Notes: generated from the letters alone by a model not told the origin. 64,000 nucleotides of DNA from Gordionus sp. m RMFG-2023 (GCF_954871325.1 NC_088777.1:47035366-47099365), one strand, 5' to 3'. Shown: positions 22,500 through 34,782, counted from the stretch's first letter. Numbers and translations: made by a program.

Positions 22500-22798
22500 T
22501 AAATAATTTATCATTAACTTTGTGACGGTAAATAACCTTTCAATTGGTGAAAGGTATTATGTTTTAAAAACATTACCTTAATGGAAGGATAATAATTAAG
22601 CATTTTTAATGTATTTCGACTTTCTTTAATATAATTTAAAACCTCCAGTTCAATATTTGTATTATTAAACTCAGCAACATTTGTTTAAAAGAAAAATAAT
22701 CATTTTCTTTATTGGATGTTAAATCTATTGGTGTTATTGTTCGAGCTTGATTAAATACTCTGGTGCTACATTTAGAGCTTCTTTTAATTATATATTTT
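22500..22798 (-). pseudogene. hAT transposase C-terminal relic
   Basis: Minus-strand frames read E-L-E-V-L-N-Y-I-K and M-L-N-Y-Y-P-S-I-K, then F-L-K-H-N-T and, after a shift, S-P-I-E-R-L-F. This is the order of the hAT dimerisation region (normally N-T-x-L-P-S-S-A-P-V-E-R-L-F-S). At least two frameshifts separate these blocks. The relic is truncated on its upstream side by the LTR element starting at 22804, so it is older than that insertion. Confidence 0.6.
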
Positions 22799-23069
22799 GT
22801 ATGTGTTGCATGTGCGCTATTGTACGCTATTATTTTATTACTGACTAAAATAATTTATATTTAAAATGTCAGTTAAACTATTATATACTTAAATAATTTA
22901 TATTTAAAAGTTCAGTCATATACAGGGCTACCAGGTCAAAATTTTCAAATTGTGGGAGAAATTCGGTATTTTGTGGGAGTAATATAAAAATTGTGGGAGA
23001 AATATGAAAATTGCTAAAAAAAAAATTATTGCGGGATCCGCTTATTATTTTTTATAAATATAAAATCTA

Positions 23070-23330
23070 ATCTATTTTCCAAAATAAAATAGGTAATTAT
23101 TTTTCAAAATAACTATTTTTCAAAATAAAATAGCCAACTATTTAAAATAAAATAGCCAAATATTTTTCAAAATAAAATAGCCAACTATTTTTCAAAATAA
23201 AATAGCCAACTATTTTTCAAAATAAAATAGCCAACTATTTTTCAAAATACAATATCCAACTCTTTTTCAAAATAAAATAGGTAACAATTTTCCAAAATAA
23301 AATACGAAACTCTTTTTCAAAATAGGTAAT
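23070..23330. repeat. 25-bp tandem repeat in hAT left end
   Basis: Unit CAAAATAAAATAGCCAACTA + TTTTT repeated about ten times. Central copies are near perfect and the flanking copies degenerate. Confidence 0.93.
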
Positions 23331-23602
23331 TATAGTACGACACAAAATTTCTTAAATACTATCTTTATTATTAAAATAACATATTGATTTATTATAATAT
23401 ATTAATTTTGTTTAAAAATAATAACCAACGATCTTTTTTAAATACAAAAGAATGTAAACAAGATAAAATTTTATAAAAAAATTGTAATTTTACAATGTAA
23501 AAAAATATATTTTATGCTAATGTAAAAATAAGATTTTATAAAAAAAAAACCAACAATTTTAAATTTACAATGTAAAAAATCATTCTAATCAGTGCGGGGA
23601 AG

Positions 23603-24590
23603 TTGTTCTATACTATTTATTTATACAATGAGGGAAGGGAATATGATATTTTGAGGCATCAAAAATCTTCAAAGCATAAATCAGTACAGGGCAGTCTATC
23701 AACATCTATTGCAAAACAAAAATATTTTTCAAAAATAAGAAATAATACAGATGCAACTACAGTTGTGGAAATGGTAAATACCTATCATGCAGTACAACAT
23801 TCAGAGAGCTACTTAACATCACAATGTTGGTAGAATCTTTCCCCGTAATATTTAACGACTAATATAAATGAAAAGTATACTTTGTAGAACACAAATGAGC
23901 AAGGCTATCATCATTGTTTTAGGATATAAATCCAGAAGGTCAATTCTTGACGATTTGAAAGATGTGCAATTCTAACAGATGCATCTAATAAGGAGATATC
24001 AAAACATTTCCCTTGATCCTCCCCTATTTCAACAAAATTAATGTCATTTCAATAAAACTATTTAAAAAATTTTCTCCAGATATGAAATATCCAAAGACAT
24101 AGCTAACCATATATAATGGTAAATATGGCAGATTTGGCATTACCAATGAATTGCATGGCAGCTTTCTGATATTATAATTCCTCAGTGAATTTGGCAAAAA
24201 CCAGAGTGTATTTACAGAATTGAGTCAGCATAATGTTGGTTGACAGGTTCCTCCTAATACGCGCCATCGTAGAATTTTAAAATTTTACAAACCTTTAAAA
24301 AATAAATAGATTATAAAAGCTGTCCTAATATTTTGAAAAAAATTTTCAAAAATAAATGGCAGAAGTATATTTAGAAATTTTACATATAGGAAATCTACTA
24401 TATGCTGTTAATATGCAGTTGCAATCAGAAGAATATAATTTAATAAAGGTTCACTAAATTATGCTGCATAAATACCAAAGTAAGAATATTATTACTATTA
24501 TCGGATAATTATTAATAAGATTTAATATGATGTCATGTTTGAGGAGATTGTAATGCTTCTTTATTTTATGATTTGCCAAAATATTCAAAA
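23603..24590 (+). pseudogene. hAT transposase relic, plus strand
   Basis: Blocks in order: an N-terminal S-S-K-H-K-S-V zinc-finger-associated segment, a V-N-T-Y-H-A-V-Q-H-S-E-S-Y block, and D-A-S-N-K-G-D-I-K followed by F-P-L-I-L-R-Y-F. Then come Q-S-V-F-T-E-L-S-Q-H-N and I-L-K-F-Y-K-P-L-K-K. Each matches the hAT architecture, but stops and shifts are frequent. Compared with the minus-strand copy beside it, the segment between the T-E-L and I-L-K-F-Y blocks is deleted. It is far more decayed than its neighbour, which suggests a different age. Confidence 0.65.
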
Positions 24591-24698
24591 TATAAATTTT
24601 ACAATGTAAAAAATAAATTTATTTGATTTTATACAAATGTATAAATAAGATTTTATAAAATATAGAAAGTCAAGTAGTTATAGTTAATTATATTTTAT

Positions 24699-25748
24699 TT
24701 AATATTTAAATAATGGAACTAAACGTTTACCGTCGTTATTAAGATATTTATAAAATTCCTGGCATGACATTTTATAATTTTGTTTAACCATTAACTCGGC
24801 CTCTAATGTTGTTAAAGCAATTCGATTTCTCTCCTTTCTCCATGCAGTCCTCATCAGGCTAAAAATGCGCTCCGATGAGGCATTAGAATGAGGTAAGGAG
24901 AAAACATACTCGCAAATTTTTTCCAAGCATGGGGATTTATAGTTATTACGAAAAAATTCCACCCATTTCTCCTCTGCTTTTAGACCATCTAACTTTAAGT
25001 ATTCTGGCAAATCATAAAAAATGGAAAAAATTACAATCTCTTCAAACAATGCTTCAATGTCTATCGGTAATTTTAATATATTTATTATATCACAAAAACC
25101 ATCAAATGATGGTTTCTGTTCCAAGGTCATAATATTTATACACTTGTAAATAGAGTTATTAAAATCAAATCTTGATTGTAAATATTCCAAAATTGTCTTA
25201 ATAAAAATATTTGCTTCATTTAAAAATACGTTAATTATAGTAATATTTGAATATTTTAATATGATATTTTTAGCAATAGAGCCATAAAATTTATTATCTA
25301 TTTTTAACTGTAGAGATGAACAGAGCTGTAGCATGATTTTGTGAATCTTTATCAATAAAGAATCTTCTGATTGCAAATGAATATTAACTACAGGAAGTAG
25401 ATTTCCTACATGTGAAACTAATCCCAAATATGCTTCTGACATTTCATCCTCGAAAAAATTTTTCAAAATTTTAGGACAGCTTTTAAAATCTTTATTTAAG
25501 AAGTATTTCTTTAAGGGTTCGTAAAATTTTAAAATTCTCTCGATGGCAGGTATTAATGATAACCACCTGATAGGTACATATCGCAACAACTCACACCATT
25601 CCAAATCAGACCACTCCACCAATTCTTTTAATTCAGTGACTCTTTTAGTTGATGAACTAAATTCGTTAAAACATTTCATCACAATTACTTCGACATCTAC
25701 AGATAGTACATTCATTGCCTTTATGCAGTATATGGAATATACAGCCAA
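24699..25748 (-). pseudogene. hAT transposase, C-terminal 349 residues
   Basis: The open frame reads D-V-E-V-I-V-M-K-C-F-N-E-F-S-S-S, then L-L-R-Y-V-P-I-R-W-L-S-L (the R-W motif), I-L-K-F-Y-E-P-L-K-K-Y-F and, near residues 285-330, the dimerisation motif L-P-H-S-N-A-S-S-E-R-I-F-S-L-M-R followed by E-A-E-L-M-V-K. Upstream the protein continues in another frame (Q-S-V-F-T-E-L-R-Q-H-N to I-L-H-K-G-N-E-C, 25750-25860), so at least one frameshift lies near 25740. The N-terminal BED finger is absent on this strand. It is probably inactive, although the C-terminal half is well kept. Confidence 0.85.
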
Positions 25749-26672
25749 TTGGTATTAATTCATTATTGTGCTGCCTCAATTCGGTAAATACACTTTGATT
25801 TTTAGCTATTGTTGAATAATATATCAATTATATTTTTAATCTTTTGCTTGAAATATACTTTATGGAATAGTATAAAAGTAAGTAGTGAAAAATATTATTT
25901 AATCAATATTAATCATCCACTAACTTTATTTAAAAGAATTAGAGATTAGAATAATATCCACTTCTAAAAGTTCTATTCTTCTAACACAAAAATTTTGAAA
26001 ATGTCGAGTGGAGCACTGCAATTCTAGATAACGATATAAAATATATTAAGTAATTTAAAATATATTTATAATAATTATACATACTGTTCTAACTTCTATT
26101 CTATCTAACACAAAAATTTTGAAAATGTCGAGTGGAGAATTGGAGAATTTTATAAAAAATATATTTTAGAGCGGGAAAATAAAATAAAAGAACTAGACAT
26201 ATTTTTCGAATAAATATTTAAAATTTATTTTAAAAATATAAAAATAATCAAATACTGTCTCTCAAAATTATTATTTATATATTAAAAACATTAAAATGCT
26301 AAAAAAATATTGTGGGAGAAATTAAAAAATTGTGGGAGCTTTTTGTGGGAGATTTCTAATTGTGGGAGTTTTGTGGGAGTTTTGTGGGAGTGAGATGTAT
26401 GTGGGTAAACTAAAAAATTGTGGGAGACTCCCACTGATGGGGGGAGACATGGCAACCCTGGTCATATATCTTAAGGCAACAAAATATATATATAAATATA
26501 TATATATTTTTATTTTACCAATTACTTGTTTTTCTTATATATGATAATAACTTGTATATTTCTTTCTTTTTAAATTATATAAATAAAATACCAATTTACT
26601 ATAACAACCATTCTAGATTAAATATTCAATAAAGACGATATATTTAAATTATTCTAAATTGAACTTTTCTCC

Positions 26673-27272
26673 TTGTTCAATATGGTGGAGGATAGGAATG
26701 ATGTAAAGATCACGAGTATTTTGGAGTTGTTCAATACAAAACCGGACAGACTTGAGTCTTCCAGAGAGTATTTCGATAGACTGAAAGGGTATGGTTCGGG
26801 GCTCAATCCTGAATTTTTGTCGGTGCATTTTATGTTGAATTGTCATAATGAAAAGCTAAAAACAAGGTTGATTGAAGAAAATACTACAGAGATTAATATT
26901 ATAGAGGACATTGTTGTCAAATTTGAATCGTTGGAGATCAATAATAATAAAACAGATGTAGAGAAAGATTCTTGGAGAAGAGAGGATAGAACCTATTGGC
27001 AAGGCTTTTCGTCTTGGAAAGAGAACAAGCAGACTTTTAAGGCCAACAACAACGGCAGCAGCAACAACAACAACGGCAGCAGCAACAACAACAACAACAG
27101 CAATTACAACAATTTCAAAAAGACGGAGATGATACAAACCCCTTATAATTTAAGGCCAATAAATAAAATTAATTTTATTAATGATATTATGATTGACCTT
27201 CAAGTTAATAATTATGATTTTTGTGATAGATACTGGTTCTCCGGTGTCATCCTTGCCCATGAAAGAGTTTGA
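26673..27272 (+). pseudogene. Gag-like region of the LTR fossil
   Basis: A plus-strand frame of about 199 codons directly after the 5' LTR, hydrophilic with an asparagine-rich tract encoded by AAC repeats (27040-27110). A short D-T-G-S protease-like motif occurs just downstream. Position and composition fit Gag of an LTR retroelement. The coding region as a whole is broken and reduced. Confidence 0.6.
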
Positions 27273-28313
27273 AAAGCTTACGAAGGATGAATTTGTTAAT
27301 ACTAAAGAAATAGGAGATAGGGTTAATTTTTTAACTTTTTATAATCCGTTATCGCTACGAATAGGAATCGGTTGATTGTTCAATGACAATGACTTGATTA
27401 TAACCTTAAATTTAAAAGAAATGACAATGAATTTGAATTACTACCTTAATTTTAAAAGAATTAAATTTTGAGAATTAACTTTACGCAACTCCGTTTGTTT
27501 TTTCAAAGTGAGCATCAATCAATGGGGGTATTGTCACTGAGAGGATCAGTAATGTCATTTTAAATTCAAATTTTCTAAGGTCAAAATGATTAATTTAGAT
27601 CATAATGGTTCTTTAATTATAATTGTTTTCTATGATAATACGCTTTTCTTATATTTTTTTTTATCACCATCATCTCCAAATTTTTTTTTTATATTAATTT
27701 TATTCCAAATATATTTATTGTTTATTGGCCACCTATAGTGTTAATTGTACCTATCGATAGTGTAAATTATTTTTTTAAGGGTAAATACATAAAAAACTAT
27801 CATGTACAACTATGGTGTCAATTCCCCTTTATACATATATTTTCATTCTTAAAAATAAATATAAATTACATCCCGCATGCCAAGCGAGCGTTTATTCCCT
27901 ATAAATTGTAGTTTCTTTCACTTTTTATTTCAATATTCATTTTTTTATATTTTGTTTGGAGGGAGTGCATGTTGCATGTGCGCATGTGCGCTATTGTACG
28001 CTATTATTTTATTACTGACTAAAATAATTTATATTTAAAATGTCAGTTAAACTATTATATACTTAAATAATTTATATTTAAAAGTTCAGTCATATATCTT
28101 AAGGCAACAAAAAATATATATTAATATATATTTTTTTATTTTACCAATTACTTGTTTTTCTTATATATGATAATAACTTGTATATTTCTTTCTTTTTAAA
28201 TTATATAAATAAAATACCAATTTTCTATAACAACCATTCTAGATTAAATATTCAATAAAGACGATATATTTAAATTATTCTAAATTGAACTTTTCTCCTT
28301 GTTCAATAGTATG

Positions 28314-29109
28314 TATTTTTTTTATCATTTAACTCAATCCATAACTTCTAAATATTTTCTCAAAATCTTGCGCCCATACCACCTTGGGCAGCTATTGTAA
28401 ACTTGAATTTTTAAGATAACCTATGTCCCTTTTAACCACATAATTAATATACTTTAATATGTTTAACAAAATTTGTGTTGAACCCTTTATTATTTTTTTG
28501 TATAAACGGGTTTTACATTCAGCCTGTACATTATCTTTCTACTTTTATTTTAAAAAATATAATTTATATTTACTACCAGAGTGTTATTCATCCTACAAAT
28601 TAAATTTAACACATAAAATTGGTAATGAAAGGATCAGGTTTTCTTTGAAGCCAACTTGTCCATTGGATGATGATATAAGATTCTGTTAATATGTATTAAA
28701 AAAAATAAGGATCTTATTGTAAAAAATATATCAGCACTATCAAAGCAAAAATTGTAAAATATCGATTAGCTCATTACTCCCTAAGGCAGTAAGCATCATT
28801 AACCATTAAGCGCGCTTATCATATTTTTGTTATAATATAAGAATTTATATTAAATTTTGTTAAAATTTAATTTGTCAAAAAAATATTGATTAAATATATA
28901 TATGAAATCGAATATTAATAAATGATCAGAAAGAAATTCTTCTCTTCCTTTCTACATATTAATTATATTTATTTATTAAGCTTTACACTTAAGCAGACAT
29001 AATAAAATAAAATGGTTTCAGTAATGATGACTTCCATTTGTTTAAAATTTTAATACATGAAAATCCTTAGGGAGCTTTATAAGCAATTTCCTTATCTGGT
29101 ATATCGCCT
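28314..29109. other. Spacer, nothing recognised
   Basis: AT-rich. A 76-codon plus frame at 28459-28689 has no recognisable motif and is probably chance. Confidence 0.45.
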
Positions 29110-29790
29110 TGAATTTTAAAAATTGATGCGACCAGATCAGCAGAATGGTATGCTGGCGGTAGACCGCACACAACTAGCACTATGAGAAATGTAGATTTTG
29201 TTGAATTGTTCATATTGAGCCATGAAGACCCACCTGGCATCCACAGAACAATTCGTCAAGTATTCCGAGAAAATTAAGAGTTGCAGTTAAAATATTTAAA
29301 AAAAATAAATTAGAACAAGACCGACCTAAACCTATGCGAATACGATTGTCCGACTGGTACATACCAAACAACTTGTGTGAAAATAAAATCAGAGATTAGT
29401 TCATTTCATGGATGATTAGCTGTTGATAGTAATTCAATAAATCTGCGAAAAAAACAAATTAGAGCCAATTGATTGTTTCCTAAATCCGTCATATTTTCAA
29501 TCGGCATATCAAATCTTGACATGACAGAGTTCATCTTTATCGATCCAGAGGTCAAAATCAATGGTTACTATCTTGACGATTTACTCGGTGAGCACTTATT
29601 ACTTGCCATTTAAAAAATGTCGTTTAGGACAGTGCTCCAGCTTACTGACCCAGAGAAACTGTGGATCTGCTTTAAAGAGAGACTCCAGATTTTATTTCTA
29701 ATAATAAGTCGATTGTCGTTTGGGGAAAATAAGCCTCTAGAATAGGTATTAGTCTGTGTAAAATATTGACTCTGAATGCAGTAGTTAAAA
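29110..29790 (+). pseudogene. Mariner/Tc1-type transposase pseudogene
   Basis: In frame pieces the sequence reads G-G-R-P-H-T-T, then N-V-D-F-V-E-L-F-I-L-S-H-E-D-P-P-G-I-H-R-T-I-R-Q-V (helix-turn-helix region) and L-K-Y-L-K-K-N. Further on are M-T-E-F-I-F-I-D-P-E-V-K-I-N-G and, after a further shift, D-S-A-P-A-Y and R-E-T-V-D-L-L and R-E-T-P-D-F-I. These are the consecutive landmarks of a mariner-like transposase, including the aspartate of the D-S-A-P-A motif. At least three in-frame stops (e.g. after the helix-turn-helix region and within the D-S-A-P-A block) plus frameshifts kill it. I did not find the terminal inverted repeats. Confidence 0.8.
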
Positions 29791-30402
29791 AGATAAATGA
29801 TTCTGAATGAATTATATAATATATGTCTTTTATTATTATATAAAAACTAAAACTTTTTCATCTTTTCGCGATATTTATAAATAAATTTATATCTAATTTA
29901 CAGCCTCAAGTAAAACATTTTGTATAAAAGTAATATAAATTGATTCGGTAAAATACAAAACAAGAAAAAGTAATATAATAAAATAATATGTAAATTGATT
30001 AAGTAAGCACAATTTGTTACTAATCTGTAACAATTTCATCCCTCTCAATCTATAAAATTTTATTGAATTATTTTTAGAATAGACAGATTTATCAAAAAAA
30101 AAGGGTATCAGTTCAATTGAGACACAGTATACATTTAATTTTTATGGCATAATTGTATTATAAAATAAATTTAAATTTTCTTATTACCAATGCAAAGTAT
30201 TGCCAAGGGTGGTTACTTGTAACATATTCAAACTATAATAAATTTTTTATATTTCCAAAATATGTATCAAAATACGTTTCAATTTTTATATATAATTTGT
30301 ATATTAAACAATAAAAAAATAAAATTATTTTGATATAATCATTGTTAATAATTAAATATACACTTTTAAATTCATTGTAAACTAAGTAAACGAATGGTTT
30401 AG
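29791..30402. other. AT-rich spacer
   Basis: No gene or repeat recognised. Confidence 0.5.
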
Positions 30403-30495
30403 GAAGCTCCATTGGGTGATTTGTCTAATCCTGCTATAAGGGCTTGTTGGGAAAAATTTCCTTTTACAAAAATTGAAATTCAAAAATATGGCTAA
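30403..30495 (+). CDS. Possible terminal exon, unidentified
   Basis: After an AG acceptor (GGTTTAG, ending 30402) a frame of 30 codons reads E-A-P-L-G-D-L-S-N-P-A-I-R-A-C-W-E-K-F-P-F and ends in Q-K-Y-G and TAA. Composition is protein-like and less AT-rich than the flanks. No upstream exon could be found and the product is not recognised. It could equally be a gene fragment or chance. Confidence 0.25.
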   Translation, partial: EAPLGDLSNPAIRACWEKFPFTKIEIQKYG

Positions 30496-31982
30496 TTAAA
30501 AAAATAAGATTACAAGGTACCTTTATAAGGTATAGTTATAATTATCGAGAAATAAAAATATATTGCACTTCCCAATTTCTAAAAAAAAATACAGTCCCGA
30601 AATACCATGTTAGTGTAAAGTATTTTAAAGCCATGGAACAGAGATGGACAGAGGGGACCCATAACAACGAGATTACACTATGGGAAATATTATGCTTTTT
30701 AATTTTATAATATTAATATGGTATTAATTTGGGTTTAATACGGTGGGTTTATTTATCGCTCGGCTAACCACATAATAAATCATTCATTACTATCACTATA
30801 ACCACATAATAAATCATTTATTACTAAATATCGCTCGGCTGGGAAATGTCGATCGGCTAACCACATTATAAATTATTAATTAAATAAACTCATTATTTCT
30901 TTATTTTCTTTATGTCATGTGATTAAGTTAAAAAACAAAGACAATTAATAATAATATAATATCTTCTCGAAAATATATGGAAAAACGTCCTTATCTGTCA
31001 ATTACAAATCGACAAATACAACACGCCCCCCCCCCCTCTTTTCTTGAAAAATCAAACTGGGGTAAAGAATACAACTTAGTCATATATAAATATTATCTAA
31101 GTAAATGTCTACATAATTATTTATTTTCATTAAATTTTCTTTCCTCAGTTCAAGTAAGTTCCATATTTTCTCTTGACCATACTTAATAGTTGTCACTGTC
31201 TGTTGATTATCATTTAAATAAACGGTGTGTATCATGATTGATATTGTACTGTTGATTATCACTTAATTTTAACAGTTAATGTGTCATGATTGATCTATAG
31301 CATCATTGGCTAGTCATGATCTAGGCTTGGTAACATTCATTATCATTGTAGTTGATTTGAAAGAATAAAGCAAATCAGTTAAATGTGTGTTTTATTTAAA
31401 TATATAAAAATGTATTCTTTATTCCTTACTTTTAACATTATCCCAGATACACTTTTTCCTTATAAATCATAATCCGAAACTTCAGATATTAAACACAGAA
31501 TTTCTGATTCCAATATTCATATGAGACCATTTATTATATGATGAATTCCTTTCTTCCCTTTTCCATGGGTCTAAAATAATATCAAATGGCCAATTTTCTT
31601 CCTTTATATAACCTCCAAAATTTTTAAAATCAAAAATATTCTAATATTACCTAGTGGCTTCCTATTACTATTCTTTACGTATATAAATCCACATTTATAT
31701 AATATAAAATCAAAAATATTTTTATTAATTTACCATTGTATATATGTATATATTAAACTTTATTATTCTTCTTTTTAGAACTATTTATGACTCATTCTTG
31801 ACTTTCAATCCGTCTTTATCACATGTTTAATATCTAACCTTCATATCTGGGTTTGGATACTTTTAATTTTATCACATAATTTTTCTTATAATTACATTTA
31901 TCATTTCTTTTTTTATTAACAACATTAATCAAACATTTCTTTCTTTTCATCTTTTTTTTTTAAAAAATAAAATTATCAAAAT

Positions 31983-32337
31983 TAGTGATCTGCATCGGGG
32001 CTAATTTTTCAAAAGAAACTCGAACCTAAATTTTTTTAAAAAAACTTACCGATCCGACCCGTATTAATTTAAATATATAAATTCATTTTTATAATTACTC
32101 AAAATAAAAGATAAATGTTAAATGGTGTCTAGTTTCTCTAAATAAAATCAAATATTTGTTTTTGGCATAAAAATTCAACATAAAATTGATCATTTTATTA
32201 TATTAAAAAAAATTTCCAAGGCTTGACCCGATATTTTTTAAAAAATATTAGGCCCGACCCAGCCAAAACCAATTTTTATAGAAAAAAATAGGCCCAGCCC
32301 GAACGGGCTTCGTGTAGGGCCTACTTTTGCAAATCTA
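31983..32337. mobile_element. hAT MITE with CCCGACCC subterminal motifs
   Basis: It begins TAGTGATCTGCATCGGGG and ends TTTTGCAAATCTA. The flanks are ATCAAAAT (31975-31982) and ATCATAAT (32338-32345), an 8-bp duplication with one change. The ends are rich in CGGGGC, CCGACCCG and GGCCCGACCC motifs, typical of hAT subterminal repeats. It is non-coding. Confidence 0.65.
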
Positions 32338-32469
32338 ATCATAATATTCCTTTACATTATATTTCAAAAAAAAAAATTAATTCATGCTATATAATATCAA
32401 AATTTAAATATTAAGCAATCTTTTCTGTTATTAAATTACATAAGTAGTTCTTTATTTATGTATTATATT

Positions 32470-32760
32470 TCGAATAATATTCCAGTGAGATTTCACTTTC
32501 TTAATATTAAATTAAGAATTGACTAGTTTTTATAAATAAAATAAATGTTTGGACAGGTATAAAGAAATCTCTATATTAGATATTTTAGCTTCAATACTTT
32601 TATAAAATTAAATTTACTCATAACATTTTTTTTATTTATAAAAGATTATAATATTCTATCCGGTAGATGGTGTCTTTAAATATTTTTAATTTTTCTCATA
32701 AAATATAAAAAATAAAATTTTTGAATGTATTTAATAAATTTTTCCATATTCTATCATGAT
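32470..32760. repeat. Left arm of internal inverted repeat
   Basis: Matches 33480-33730 in inverted orientation, with many substitutions and small gaps. Shared landmarks include TTCACTTTC, ATAAATGTTTG, TTTTAGCTTCAA and ATCCGGTAGATGG. Confidence 0.75.
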
Positions 32761-33910
32761 GATTAAAATCTTTACGATTTTTTATAGCATTTTTTTTAAT
32801 CAGATAAATTAACGATAGTAATTCGTTTTATTGATGCATAATTATAAATTTTATTTTTACCAAATTGATATAATCATGTTGTTATAACTTTCAGCTACGA
32901 ATGATCTTGATCACGATTATAATAATTTAAAAAAAAATTCTATTAGCAAAAGAAAAAAATTAAAATTAACACAGTATCAAAGTGAACAGATTCAAATTAA
33001 ACATTATTAGAAATTTCACGCATAAAAGAATTAATACGGATGCAAATAATTTAGACTTCTGGGAAGAGAATAGTTTAATTTTATACATGTTGGTGAAATT
33101 CGTTCTAGGTGTCCAAGCAACAAGTGTGCATTATATTTATATATATTATACTAAACTTAAATAATTACTAGGTAAGCCTTGAATCATTTTCATCATTTAA
33201 ATTTATATTGTCAGACCTAGATGGAAGTCTGAATGGCGATATAAATAAAATTTTGCATTGTAGTATTATATTAGATATATTATAATTATGATAAATTATT
33301 TTATGGCAATAAATATTAAAATAATTTTTTATCTGTTATCTTAACTAATTTTTATAAGCCATTATTTTTCTGGTCTCACTGAACCCAAACCCGAACCTAT
33401 TTTCTTAGAAGGAGGGATCACAGCCCTAATATATATAAACGAAATATATTCGATATTCTAGAAATTTTGAATATTTACGATTTCTTTATAGCATTTCTTG
33501 ATACAATAAGGCAAAATATACATTCAAAAATATTATTTTTATAATTTATTTATTAAAAATATTTAAAGAAGCCATCTACCGGATAAAATATTAATTAAGA
33601 TGAGTAAATTTAATGATGTTGAAGCTAAAATAAGGTAATTTTTTATAACTGTTCAAACATTTATTATTACAAAAACCAATTAATTCTCAATTAATATTAG
33701 GAAAGTGAAAGTCCACTGTAATTTCAACCTTAATCTAATTTAATTTAAATCTATATTATGTTAAAAAACTACACAAAATCAAATCTCAAATTTATTCGAG
33801 CGTTATTTAATAAATGATTTATTATATGATTAGCAGAGAGACATTTCCCAATCGAGCGATATTTAATAATAAATAATTTATTATGTGGTTAAGACCCACC
33901 AGGTTTAATT

Positions 33911-34782
33911 AGTCAGAACAACATAAGGGGTCGAATTAAGAATCCTTTTTAAAGTATAACAAGAGTTTTTTCAAAAAATGAGATCCTGTAATGTTAGAGA
34001 AAAAAATGGTAGAATATCACTTTCCTTAGCCGATTACAATAATTTTTAAAAAGTATAGCTGCGCGCAACTTTGAAAGAACGACACTGTTTAGAGGGTAAA
34101 ATACTTTATCATATTTTTTTTTTTAGTTAAATCGAAACAAATTTATCCTCTTAAAAAATGGTTCATATAGTTACTAAGGCTGCATCACTGATCTTCCACT
34201 CAAAAATGTATTTTAAGATAATTATGAATTATTTTTTATTGCCAATTATATTAAATTTTTATTTTATCTTTAAATTGATAAAAAAGAAAAAGAAAAAGAA
34301 GTTAATTATAGACATCCATTTGCTATGATTTAAATTTATAAGTAAAAATTAATATACATATATAGGATAAAATTAAATTTATACTCTAATTTTATAGTAA
34401 GCTATAAAGCCAGGTATATTTACGCTAATTATTTGTTTTGGATCCCATAAAATCGATATTTTCTTTTTGTAGAAACTAAAACACTTTGTTGGCTTCTAAA
34501 AAGAATGGGCGTTTTGCTATTTTAGTAAGAGAGCCACTCTCGCCTCCACCGCCCCAAAAGTAAATTTACAAAGAAAAATTAGATTTTAAAGCCTTTTATT
34601 TTGTTGAGAATATTCAAAAAAAAAATTAACATACAAAACAAAACCAATGATATATTAAAAAGCGCAAATAAAAAAAAATTATTTTTAAAACGAAAAACAA
34701 AAAAAAAATACTGTTTTATTTTGTTTATAGATTATTATCGAGTCCTAAGTATATAAAAATAGATATCTTGGCGTATCAATAT
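33911..34782. other. Spacer, nothing firmly recognised
   Basis: AT-rich. Near 34470-34560 a short proline-rich open frame follows an acceptor-like TTTTTGTAG, but it cannot be extended or identified. Confidence 0.4.

Larger units (their letters stand above)
22923..26460. mobile_element. hAT element, 3.5 kb, inserted in an LTR
   Basis: The termini CAGGGCTACCAGGTC and GACATGGCAACCCTG form an imperfect inverted repeat of about 15 bp. A perfect 8-bp duplication GTCATATA flanks it (22915-22922 and 26461-26468). The undisturbed sequence is preserved in the other LTR around 28095. Both subterminal regions carry multiple GTGGGAG motifs. Inside are a 25-bp tandem array, a decayed plus-strand hAT transposase (23603-24590) and a better-preserved minus-strand transposase C-terminus (24699-25860), facing each other tail to tail. 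The element is not intact. Confidence 0.92.
22799..28313 (+). mobile_element. LTR retroelement fossil (Gypsy-like), with a hAT in its 5' LTR
   Basis: The 5' LTR (22804-26682, including a 3.5 kb hAT insertion) and 3' LTR (27970-28308, 339 bp) begin TGTTGCATG and end TTCAATA. A 5-bp duplication GTATG flanks the element (22799-22803 and 28309-28313). A TGG start follows the 5' LTR, and a purine tract (GGAGGGAG) precedes the 3' LTR. The interior is only about 1.3 kb, with a Gag-like region and a small protease-like piece, so most of Pol is absent: it is a broken, internally reduced element. Near-identity of the two LTRs outside the hAT suggests it is fairly young. Confidence 0.88.
30735..33910. 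mobile_element. Long inverted-repeat DNA element, non-coding
   Basis: The left end (30735-30880) and the inverted right end (about 33790-33910) share blocks GGTGGG, TAACCACATAATAAAT, AAATATCGCTCG and GGGAAATGTC. The left end contains the AACCACATAATAAATCATT block more than once. Further in, about 290 bp at 32470-32760 is matched in inverted orientation by 33480-33730 (shared ATCCGGTAGATGG, TTTTAGCTTCAA and ACTTTC blocks). The whole 3.2 kb is therefore largely palindromic. No transposase was recognised. A hAT MITE (31983-32337) sits in the left half. No target duplication was identified, so the exact edges and family are open. Confidence 0.6.

Noticed and set aside
24699-25748. Domesticated hAT transposase as a host gene
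   Set aside because: The frame is open but lies between intact terminal repeats with a perfect target duplication and has an upstream frameshift, so it is simply a recent element.
26856-27137. 93-codon minus-strand frame with alanine/valine runs
   Set aside because: Antisense of the asparagine-rich AAC repeats in the Gag-like region.
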